Positions 1-10,800 of a DNA stretch of 64,000 nt are shown piece by piece (within the stretch, counting starts at the first letter, position 1; the number at the start of each line of letters is the position of its first letter). The DNA is taken from the NCBI GenBank assembly GCA_035772405.1, contig JAYKKM010000149.1:5082501-5146500 (forward strand), given 5' to 3'. The notes beneath the pieces were generated by a model. That model was not told the DNA's origin. It did not search any database and saw only the letters and a list, made by a program, of their open reading frames with translations. This stretch comes from Chrysogorgia sp. JL179-B06. Its lineage: Eukaryota; Cnidaria; Anthozoa; Scleralcyonacea; Chrysogorgiidae. A program made the translations under genes and the position numbers.

Positions 1-699
1 GAACCTAGCGGATTCGTACCTGATCCTAGTAGAGAACATCATAATCAGAACACGGTCGATAGAGCGAACATACAACTTAAATCTTCAAGTCCGTTTCAAG
101 CTGTATTCTGCATTTGTTTTAGTTTGTCTTTTAACGGAATATTAAACCCAGTCCATAATACGTGGTGTCGTCATATCGGATAAAAGCGCTGGATTTAGGT
201 CTGTGGAGGCCCCTAAATTCTTACACTATATCACGAACCTAATTGTACATGAGCACAGTCTACTTTTTATAATTTGCAACACCAATACAATATATCAATT
301 CTATTTCAGAATGCATGCTTGCAGATACAGAAGTGACATAGTCATATAACCAAACAAGCAAGAGGTTGAGTATAAGCAACTGAGACAAGAACTGAAGAAG
401 TTCAACATATTATGTCTACCGAATTGATGGTTTTCAACCATTCCCTTGAGATTCAGAAGACAATGTTTTGGCGGCCATGTTGGAGCCACAAACCAACTAA
501 GTTGATTATATTATTTTGTTATTGTTCTTCCAACTTGGCCGCCGTGACGTCACGTGCAAGCCATCAATTAAGTTTTTTGCCATTAACCATTTAACGCATA
601 GATTTATTTTTAGCAAAAAAAAGTTTTTTGACAATCCTAACAATTTTTCAAACCAAAGATGCAAATATCAATTAAATATAGCAATATTATATATCAAAA
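1..699. other. Unassigned flank
   Basis: No gene recognised. Bases 470-545 hold a weak inverted pair around GGCGGCCATGTTGGA and CCAACTTGGCCGCC, which may be a decayed MITE. A plus-strand frame is open from base 1 to about 180 but matches no family I know. Confidence 0.4.
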
Positions 700-975
700 T
701 GATGCTAAAGTGTTGAGCAACGTTCTTGAGAGGGTTGTATATATACAACTGAATGAGTACTTTGCTCGATTGAACTATTTCCATCCTCGTCAATACGGAT
801 TTAGGCTTGGACACAGTACTACGCAAGCTATTCCAGTATTGGACATGTAAATAATTGGGATTGGGAATCTATGGATACGGGCAAAGTCACTGGTTTACTA
901 AACGTTCGATTCGATAAATCATAAACTCCTTCTGGGAAAGCTTGACAACATGGTACTGTCTGGTAAATTAAAACG
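700..975 (+). pseudogene. LINE reverse transcriptase fragment
   Basis: The plus-strand translation reads VLERVVYIQLNEYF then HPRQYGFRLGHSTTQA, the conserved stretch between RT blocks 2 and 3 of CR1/Jockey-like non-LTR retrotransposons. The frame stops at 850. Near 905-970, after a frame change, the expected motif-A continuation resumes (DSINHKLLLGKLDN). It is a short dead insertion lacking the rest of the RT and any endonuclease. Family membership rests on motifs; the exact clade is not resolved. Confidence 0.8.
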
Positions 976-1023
976 AACTAATTTTCCTGTAATCACCATC
1001 TTTGATGACAATTTGAATTTCAC

Positions 1024-1937
1024 TTATAAGTCCTTTTTTAATTTTCTTAACGCTTTTGGAGGGGTGTAACAAGCTAATTCACCATTACCACTTCCTTGCT
1101 TTGACCATTGAATGGGTACTATTAACAACTCTGCACAACTATGACCAACTAATCCCAATTCTATTTCGTCACAATATATGAACATTTTATTCAAATCATC
1201 GGATATATCAGGCAAGTAATCAGAATATTTAGAAATAAAAGTATGTGCTAATGAATTATTCTTTTTATCTCATTTTGTATCTCATCGTTATTTTTTAGAC
1301 CTAACATAATAGCTAATTTTTTCGAAAACTAAATTGAACATCGTTAAGATAAGATGTACTTGCACTAGACATTTGTAATTCATTTAAACGAGCCCCATCA
1401 ACAGAAACGCCTGATGCACCCGTCTCGTATATCCAGTATTCAATACAAGCATTAACTTTCACTTTCCCATTTGATTCAATTGCCAAAAAAATCAAACACA
1501 TCTAAGATATTATTTAAAGTGCCTATGAAACGTTAAAATAATGAAGAATATAAATTTACAGTTCTTTCATATTTCACTTTGTTCTTGAGATATTTAGACT
1601 TATGTGATATTTAAATGTTTAAGAATTTAAGTAAAGAAGGTAAATCACATATTCCCTCGGAATAATAAACTTATCTGATGTAAAATCGAGATTGCTTTTT
1701 CGAAAATTATTATTGTTTCCTTGAATAAAATCGCTATACAGTAGCTCAAAGCAAATGAAAAAAACATTCTTCACCTACAATATTTTTAGTTGTTTGGGGA
1801 TAACACACTTGAAAAACCTCTAAAAAAGTATCATCATTCAAAGCATCAATAGGTTGTGCAAGTTTCATTTCAAATTTGTTAATATTATTCTCTTTAAAAC
1901 CCCTTGAAACAGAATTACTAGCAATATGTAAGTTCAT
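1024..1937 (-). pseudogene. Polinton/Maverick-associated protein, broken
   Basis: The first segment (1746-1937) begins MNLHIASNSVSRGFKENN and continues to FEMKLAQPID, like the N terminus of an uncharacterised protein that commonly accompanies Polinton integrases. The last segment (1024-1215) contains MFIYCDEIELGLVGHSCAEL, resembling that family's C-terminal 'FVYCDIVE..VGD..AP' stretch. Stops and frame changes separate the segments; the span corresponds to about 300 codons. It lies directly downstream of the integrase remnant on the same strand, which supports one decayed element. The protein's function is unknown to me. Confidence 0.6.
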
Positions 1938-1942
1938 TTTTT

Positions 1943-2450
1943 TTAAAAAAATTGTAATTCAGCACAATAAAGAATTCGTTCAATTTTTTCACATTGTTCG
2001 TCTTCTAATTGGTAGGTGACGTGACAGTACCTGTGATGAATACTTTTTAATAACAAAAATTTCATTGGTCCATCTTTTAAGATTGTTTTTTCAAAAATAT
2101 TATTTTTTGCTCTTACAATACGGAAAAGATCTTTTATCCGAATGGGATAATTTAAGTGATCACGTAATAATTTATATTTCACTTTACGCATTATTTCAAA
2201 CAGAGTTGCACCAGCTAAAGCTTTATGCAGTGAATTATTATAACGGTTAACTATTAGGGGTAAATACTGTATATAATCAAATCCTCCAATCATTGTTAAA
2301 ACGTTGTTTCTAAATTTCCAATAACACGTTCAACATAATACAAAATTATACTTTTTACTTAATTTCGTACGTATATCTTGAAATTCTGTATCTTCATCAA
2401 TAGGAATACTTTCAAATTTATTTTTAACATTATTAGACGTTTTCTTTTTT
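1943..2450 (-). pseudogene. Polinton-type integrase C-terminal remnant
   Basis: The open part (1943-2293) shows YLPLIVNRYNNSLHKALAG, the block after the catalytic glutamate in retroviral-like integrases of Polintons. It ends with a YQLEDEQCEKIERILY stretch like the chromodomain-like tail. Upstream (about 2300-2450) are disrupted pieces resembling a 'GTEF' and a 'VERVI' block, out of frame. The catalytic core is incomplete. Polintons integrate with this enzyme and replicate with their own PolB; I saw no PolB, ATPase or capsid gene in the window. Confidence 0.65.
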
Positions 2451-2649
2451 ATTAATTTCACCCAACATAATCTTGAAAAATATCAATACGCACCAACCAA
2501 TAACGATATTGATTAATATTGTGCAAATCTATATTTTCTGCTCAATCAATTTCCAATTGTTCATTATTATTATTATAACTCTTTCCTGTCGGGCTGAAAA
2601 ACATCCAAAATTGAACACCTGTTTGTTCTATTGATATCTCTGGAAATAA

Positions 2650-2915
2650 CCATAACTGTTGCAAAAGCTATATATTTTTTGAAAGCCCAATAAACCGGCT
2701 TTTAATAGTGCTTTTAAATGTCGCGAACAAGACACATTATGTTGATATAAATTAGCATTAACTATCATAAACAGGTTGAAAAACTTTTAGAAAAGGCCAT
2801 CTTGCACGAACGCGTAGAATCATGAAAATTCAAAATGCCACCAATCGCAGATCTTTTATGAAATCAAATCAAATTTGGCGTGTGAGTGAATCTTGAAGCT
2901 TTTTCAATAAAGTCA
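2650..2915. repeat. Interspersed repeat, inverted copy at 47715-47990
   Basis: The reverse complement contains the 47.7-kb sequence with scattered differences, for example ATAATGTGTCTTGTT, TGGTTTATTGGGCTT-like and TATAGCTTTTGCAACAGTTA. No protein recognised. It lies just upstream of the Polinton remnant and may belong to it. Confidence 0.6.
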
Positions 2916-4766
2916 GCAGAAAACTTGAGCTTCTTTTTATTTTTTATTCATTTATAGAATGACAACAACAAGAAAATAAATTCTTAAGTTCTTCAAGATA
3001 CTGATTATCACGTACTATACTCACAAAATCCATTTCTTTATTTATATTTATCAATTCTTTATTTATAGTATATATTATCCCGATATAAACATAGTGTACC
3101 TTTCATATTTTTTCCAAATTTATCACGCAAATAAAAAAAGTTCTGAAAGAGCTTCATTTGAAAAATCTTTATCATTTGATAAAGTAAAATTATAAATCTC
3201 ATCATCACTAAAATCTTCCGTTTTTAATTTCTCATGAAATGTTTTTTCTTCATCATTATAAATTTCATCATTGATCTCGTTGTTTGGGGTTGATTTATTT
3301 TTCTTCAACGCTCTTTTTTTCTCTACGTATAGTAGTAGCAGATTGCGGTTTCGGATCTATTGCAAGATTATATTTTCTTGAACCAATAATATTTTCATTA
3401 AAAGAATCTTTCTTTTTAATATGAAATCCTCCCCACTGATGTAAGTTCTTCAGAAACCAAGGCTGTTGTTGATGTTGATGTTGATGCTGAAGGTGTTGGA
3501 TCATCGTCAAATACCAAATCTTCAACAGGTAAAATGGTAAGTTTTGCGCATATACAAAAATACCAAGTATTTTGATTGCTGAAGCCAAGAAAAAATTGGA
3601 CTCTAAAAAGACTCTAGTTTTCTTTCGTGCTGTGAATTTGTCCTTTGTAGTATAATATTAATTGTATTTTTCAAGCAATTTATTATATTTATCTTCACGA
3701 TTTTTCAAGGAGACATTTATATTGGAGATACATTGATTAATTACATGGTTTTCACTGCTGAATACAATTATCGGTCAGTTTAAGTAAAATACAATACAAC
3801 ATAGTGTACGACTAGCGAAGCCTCGTTCATGCATCTATGTTGCTAAACGATCAGCTTACGTGGAAGTATTTGTTTCGTCTCTTGTACCATTCCGCCTAAC
3901 GTCCGAAACTGATTGTAAGTTATGGCTTATTCAACATTTTTTATGTTTATCTATGAAACTTAATACAGCGGATAACTCCTGGAATCGTCATGGTCTCTGA
4001 CGGCGTAGTATGAACGTGTGTTGGAGAATTGAAAAATTAAACGAAACTTATCTGTACGTTGACGTTTGATGAAGATTCTACCATAATATACTTACAGAAA
4101 CAAAACGGTCACATACCGCAACCAGTAACTCAGGTGATTCCAATTCCATGGCCTACATACTAAATAACACAACACACATAAAAATGAAGATACTGTAAGG
4201 TACGTTCATGGAATATATGTATGTAACATGGAATATTCACGAACAAATGTCCCAATATTCTCATGAGTAAATCCGATACATGTACCAGGATACGAAATCG
4301 GCTCGTTTAATCGCAGTGAGATAAATGTACCTTTACCAGATAATACCATAAATAAAACGAATTAAGAAACAGAAATAGAAAAGTACTTTAGAATAAAAAT
4401 ATAATAAACTAAATAAATTATTAAATTGTATTTACCTGTACACTCAGGATAATTCTAATCCAGACAACCAACATTGGTCGCCATATTGGAACTTCAACGT
4501 CGTGTATATTATTATTTTATAGTATTCCCATTCCAACTAGGTTATGGTAGATCGACATCAAACATGAATTGCACGCAAGTTTACAAAAACTTTAATTTGT
4601 AAAATATGCAGTAAATAGTTTACAGAAATAAATAGGTGAGATAAAATAAAGTAATTTTGTATTTTTTTGAAAAAAGTAATTTTTTGGTAAATTTGTTGTT
4701 AGATGTTCAAGCGTGAGATCCAATAATATCCTAAGATGTCACAACAACATCACATCACGATTTAAA
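2916..4766. other. Downstream flank of ALKBH3, no gene recognised
   Basis: AT-rich. Minus-strand frames at 3123-3308 and 3295-3588 are open but low in complexity (Q/H-rich, then D/E/K-rich) and unrecognised; they could be further Polinton debris. The region next to 4766 should carry the ALKBH3 3' UTR. I see no AATAAA close to the stop; an ATTAAA on the minus strand near 4590 is a weak polyadenylation candidate. Confidence 0.4.
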
Positions 4767-4847
4767 TTACGAATCACATGGTGTAATATTTCTGAAAGTC
4801 AAATTTATTCGCGGACCTCTGCTGTGGTATTCTTTTGGCACACGATG
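4767..4847 (-). CDS. ALKBH3: ALKBH3 exon 8 (terminal coding exon)
   Basis: The acceptor is a T-rich tract ending TTTTTCAG. The exon starts in phase 0 with H223 (HRVPKEYHSRGPR), the third iron ligand, then INLTFR with R235 and R241, and ends NITPCDS-TAA. This is the family's final double-stranded beta-helix strand, and the stop falls shortly after, as expected. Confidence 0.93.
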   Translation of the reverse strand, partial: HRVPKEYHSRGPRINLTFRNITPCDS

Positions 4848-7800
4848 CTGAAAAACAAAAAAAAATACAGTAAAGCTCCAGGACCTCCGCAAGCTAAGGG
4901 AAAATGCAATTTCTTCAGAGATGATGTTTCATGATGTGTGCGCAAGCGAAGGGATGAACGATGATGCATCGTAATTGGAGATGTAATTCCTTGGCAGATA
5001 ATATTTTATGTTTTATGATGATGTGTGCGCAAGCGAAGATGTAATTGCGAGCAAGCGAAGATGTAAAGATGTAATTGCGAGCAAGCGAAGATGTAATTGT
5101 GTGCGAAGGGAAGATGTGATTGTGCACAAGTGAAGATGTAATTGTACGCAAGCGAAGGTAAGATGTAATTGTGTGCAAGTGAAGATGCGCAAGCGAAGGG
5201 AAGATATAATTGTGCACAAGTGAAGATGTAATTGTGCGCAAGCAAAGAGAAGATGTAATTATGCGAAAGTGAATTTGTAATTTTGCGCAAGTAAAGGGAA
5301 AATGCATTAATTGTGCGCAAGTAAAGGGAAGATGCATTATTGTGCGCAAGTAAAGGGAAGATGCTATTGTGCGCAAGTAAAGGGAATATGTAATTGTGCG
5401 CAAATAAAGGGAAGATATGATTGTGCGCAAGTAAAAGGGAGATATGATTGTGCGCAAGCGAAGATGTAATTGTGCACAAATGAAAATGTAATTGTGCGCA
5501 AGCGCAGAGTTACAAAAAAGCTGCGGGTATGCGGGTACCACCCGTGAGGAAGGTTTACTAGTGAGGCACCAGATGAGGAAGGTTCAAAGTGAAAACACCG
5601 CGTAAAACAATATAGAGCCTGAAAAAGTTATAATTGCTATGGCAGTGTAGTGAGAAGGAAGGTATTGATTGGTTCATTTGCAGGTTAGGAAGATCGGTCA
5701 AAGTGCTGAGGAGGATTAGGTAATTAATAATAATAAAAGTATAGTGAAGGCAGTGTAGTGAGAAGGAAGGTATTGATTGATTCATTTGCAGGTTAGGAAG
5801 ATCGGTCAAAGTGCTGAGGAGGATTAGGTAATTAATAATAATAAAAGTCTTTATTAAAAGAATCATCGCAAACTATCCAAATATATAGTTCCAGTTAATC
5901 AACGAATACATTAAGTAAACATTAAACAAACAAATAAAGGTGAATAAGCACCTATTAAAAATAAGGTATCTGTTGAATGATTGGCTCATTAGGAGTCATT
6001 CGGTTATTAGGAAGATTAGAATTGATCAGGGCTAGGTGATAGTGACAACATTTTCAATATTTATTTAGTACTGGTAACTATTGCAAATGTTATAGCGATT
6101 ACGACTATATATTCATTATATTGCAATTATCTAACTTTATACCAAGTGAATAGAAAATCGAAGAAAATAAGAATGAGTGAATGACTGTGGAATGATCATT
6201 CTGTAAAAAGTAGGAGGTTGTGAGGTGCTCACAACGTCAATACCGGTATTACCAGGTATCCATTATTCCATTCTAGTCATAATTAAAATATTTAAATCCA
6301 AATTTATAGTTATTGTTAATCATATACTGTGCTGAAAATTAAAAAATAAATTGAAAAATCGAAAAACGGTTAATTGTGTCAACAACACAATTGTGATAAT
6401 ATTCAGCATTTCACTGTCGTCTCAGCCTCATTGATTAGTAAATATTAAGTTGAGGAAGGAATTACTCATTTAGAGATGTGGAAAATTATATTACTTCGTC
6501 AGTGAGGCTAGTGAGCGTGGACAGAAATTGAAGAATGAGGACAGCAATCACAGCAGTGACAGCGCATGGCGGTCAAGAAAATATTTCAAGATATGGTCTG
6601 TAAATAGATTTGAATGAGAAATATATGCAATAACCATTTTTGATTACTTCTCGCAGATACTTCCAACACATTATATAATAGTGCAAAGTGCTATAAACTA
6701 ACTAACTAAACACTCTGACTCTTGAATTCCCAAGATTTGCCATGGTAAACCATTAATATGCAACATATTTAGGCTACTTGTGAGTTACTAGTTGTCAACT
6801 TTGTCACTGAAAGTACAAGAAGGTTACATTGTTTTCCGAAACATTTAAGAGCATTTTCACATTGTTAAATTGGTTCCCCATTGCATTTAGCAATTCCCAG
6901 ATGGCAGACGCCTTGAAATACATGGTTTTCGTGCAGCATACGATCTGTAATATCATCCTTCAAGCCTGGATGAGTATCAAACCTGGCCAGCCAGAAACAG
7001 AAATCTTCGCCTGGGATTGCCCCTTCCCCAGAGGGCCGCTACGCAGGCTACAGAAATCTCAGCCTTGTGTGGAGGCGGAGGTGGAGAGATCGATGTTAAC
7101 ATGATCTTAACTGCTGTGATATAACTAAATTTGATTGTAGATTCAAAAATAATTGCGCATTTTATACAAAAATATCCTGACTATCCAGGCAAAAGGGGAA
7201 TGCACTTCGACATCCACGAAAGGTAGCACGCGTTGGAAATCGTCTTCAGAAAACTACTCTCTGATCGCCGAAGTTAGGTTTAGGATTTCGATTTGGATTA
7301 GGGATTCAATGACCACTTATTGTGAAAACTACCTTTGGTGGATGTCGAAGTGAGTCTTCCCAGGCAAAACTGGAAAGCCAAGATAAAATGACGCTTTTAA
7401 TGAATGTCACGGAAACCAAAATTCCCACTATACTATTTTGAGGAAGGTGGAGAAAACATGAAATCCTACCCGGAGGAAGGTTTAAAACTTTTTGCAACTC
7501 TGCGCAAGCGAAGAGAAGATGCAATTGTGCGCAAGTGAATATGTAATTGAGCGCAAGTGAAGATGTAATTGTGCGAAAGCGTAGATATAAGTGTGTGCAA
7601 GTGAAGGGAAGATGTAATTGTGCGCAAGTGAAGGGAAGATGTAATTGTGTGCAAGTGAATATGTAACTGTGCGCAAGTGAAGGGAAGATGTAATTGTGTG
7701 CAAGTGAAGATGTAATTGTGCGCAAGTGAAGAATGTAATTGTGCGCAAGTGAAGAATGTAATTGTGTGCAAGCGAAAGAAATATGTAATTGTTCGCAAGT

Positions 7801-10800
7801 GAAGGGAAGAAGTAATTGTGTGCAAGTGAAGATGTAACTGTGCGCAAGCGAAGGGAAGATGTAATTGTGTGCAAGTGAAGATGTAATTGTGCGCAAGTGA
7901 AGAATGTAATTGTGTGCAAGCGAAAGAAATATGTAATTGTTCGCAAGTGAAGATGTAATTGTGCGCAAGGGAAGGGAAGATGTAATTGTGCGCAAGGGAA
8001 GATGTAATTGTGTGCAAGTGAAGATGTAATTGTGCGCAAGTGAAGAATGTAATTGTGTGCAAGCGAAAGAAATATGTAATTGTTCGCAAGTGAAGATGTA
8101 ATTGTGCGCAAGGGAAGGAAATATGTAATTGTGCGCAAGGGAAGATGTAATTGTGCGCAAGTGAAGATGTAATTGTGCGCAAGTGAAGAATGTAATTGTG
8201 TGCAAGCGATAGAAATATGTAATTGTTCGCAAGTGAAGATGTAATTGTGCGCAAGTGAAGGGAAGATGTAATTGTGTGCAAGTGAATATGTAACTGTGCG
8301 CAAGTGAAGGGAAGATGTAATTGTGTGCAAGTGAAGATGTAATTGTGCGCAAGTGAAGAATGTAATTGTGTGCAAGCGAAAGAAATATGTAATTGTTCGC
8401 AAGTGAAGATGTAATTGTGCGCAAGGGAAGGGAATATGTAATTGTGCGCAAGGGAAGATGTAATTGTGCGCAAGTGAAGATGTAATTGTGCGCAAGGGAA
8501 GATGTAATTGTGCGCAAGTGAAGATGTAATTGTGCGCAAGTGAAGAATGTAATTGTGTGCAAGCGAAAGAAATATGTAATTGTTCGCAAGTGAAGATGTA
8601 ATTGTTCGCAAGGGAAGATGTAATTGTGCGCAAGGGAAGATGTAATTGTGCGCAAGGGAAGATGTAATTGTGCGCAAGTGAAGATGTAATTGTGCGCAAG
8701 TGAAGAATGTAATTGTGTGCAAGCGAAAGAAATATGTAATTGTTCGCAAGTGAAGGGAAGATGTAATTGTGTGCAAGTGAAGATGTAACTGTGCGCAAGT
8801 GAAGAATGTAATTGTGTGCAAGCGAAATAAATATGTAATTGTTCGCAAGTGAAGATGTAATTGTGCGCAAGGGAAGGGAAGATGTAATTGTGCGCAAGGG
8901 AAGATGTAATTGTGCGCAAGGGAAGATGTAATTGTGCGCAAGGGAAGATGTAATTGTGCGCAAGTGAAGATGTAATTGTGCGCAAGTGAAGAATGTAATT
9001 GTGTGCAAGCGAAAGAAATATGTAATTGTTCGCAAGTGAAGGGAAGATGTAATTGTGTGCAAGTGAAGATGTAACTGTGCGCAAGTGAAGAATGTAATTG
9101 TGTGCAAGCGAAATAAATATGTAATTGTTCGCAAGTGAAGATGTAATTGTGCGCAAGGGAAGGGAAGATGTAATTGTGCGCAAGGGAAGATGTAATTGTG
9201 CGCAAGTGAAGATGTAATTGTGCGCAAGTGAAGATGTAATTGTGCGCAAGTGAAGAATGTAATTGTGTGCAAGCGAAAGAAATATGTAATTGTTCGCAAG
9301 TGAAGATGTAATTGTGCGCAAGTGAAGGGAAGATGTAATTGTGCGCAAGGGAAGATGTAATTGTGCGCAAGTGAAGATGTAATTGTGCGAAAGCGAAGAT
9401 GTAATTGTGTGCAAGCGAAAGGTATAGATGTATTTGTGCGCAAGTGAAGATGTAATTGTGCGCAAGCGAAGATGTAATTGTGTGCAAGCGAAGATGTAAT
9501 TGTGTGCAAGCGAAGATGTAATTGTGCGCAAGCGAAAATGTAATTGCGAGCAAGTGAAGGCTATAGATGTAATTGTGCGCAAGTGAAGGAAGATGTAATT
9601 GTGTGAAAGCGAAGGGAAGATATAATGTCTTTACAGACGAACACAGTTATGTCTTCGCAAGCGAAAGGAAGATGTAATTTCTTGGTAGATGAACGATGAT
9701 GCTTCATGATCATATATGCGGAAGTGAATAGGAATATGTAATTTATTTTCAGATGATGCTTTATGGTGTACAATTACCTGCCAATCACATTGAGTCGCCC
9801 CAGCCATCATCAGAAAACTTCCACTAGGCAGAGGGATTTTTACAGTATCCGCCAAAGAAAAGTCGTCTCCCTAGAAATTAAATACACAATATAACTGATG
9901 GAACACAAAATGTTGAAAAAATATGTACGAAACACATACTCTGCTATATATACATGGTACATTTAACTCTGGTACATTTAACTCAACATTTGGTATAAAG
10001 AGTTGGTACTTCCGACTACAGCTTACATACTCTTCTATCTACATGTTACATTTAATTCAACACTTGGTATAAAGACTCGATACTTACGACAACATACACT
10101 ACAGCTTACATACTCTTCTATCTACATTTAAGTCGACATTTGGTATGAAGACTCGGTATACTTACGATAAAAGGGTAAATGATAGAAATGTCAAGTGTAC
10201 ATGTTAGAAAATATAATCCGGAAAATGAGAAAACTTCACTGAAAGTCAAGAATTGGTAAAAGTAACTCTACTTACTACCTTTGACAAGATTTTGGATGGC
10301 GTACTCTTCATCAGGTCAGATGGAAAATGAGAGCTATGAGCGCAATTTATATTTCTGATAGGGTGACGTAATAGTGTACCGTTATAGAAAAAAGTATAAT
10401 AAATAAAGTGTTATAATAAAGTATATTGTAATGGGAAACAATAGGTATTGTAATAGGAAACAATATATAACATAACATAATTACTGCAATTTAACAAGGG
10501 TTAACTGCTAGATATCCTCTGTATTGGAGTAGCATAGGCGGCCAAGCTTGTGCAATCTAGCCGTAGGCAATTGCGTTGAGCAATAGAGCAATTGCGTTGA
10601 GCAATAGAGCAAGCAATGCAGCCATTGCGGCATTGGCAATTGAGTCAGCAATTGAGGGATAGGAACTGCAATAAGAGGTCACCATGACAACTATGCTAAG
10701 GCAGACCTCCCGGAACCTGTCACACTGAAAAATCAGCGGAATATGTACAGTACAAGGTATATATAGCGCTCGTCTATATATAATCTATACTAACCTGATA

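Noticed and set aside
4915..5541. Minus-strand ORFs of 68-208 codons
   Set aside because: Same 22-bp repeat as the larger array, between ALKBH3 exons 7 and 8.
7306..9582. Three overlapping minus-strand ORFs of 675-758 codons, resembling a large repetitive protein
   Set aside because: They are the three reading frames of one 22-bp tandem repeat inside an intron; no start context, domain or unique sequence supports translation.
7497..9620. CRISPR-like appearance of regularly spaced short repeats
   Set aside because: The repeats are contiguous with no unique spacers, no cas genes are present, and the context is a eukaryotic intron.
10260..10330. Sequence with CTTCATCAGGTCAGATGG, considered as the HxD exon of ALKBH3
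   Set aside because: The minus strand has stops and no HSDDE; the true exon was found at 44667-44771.
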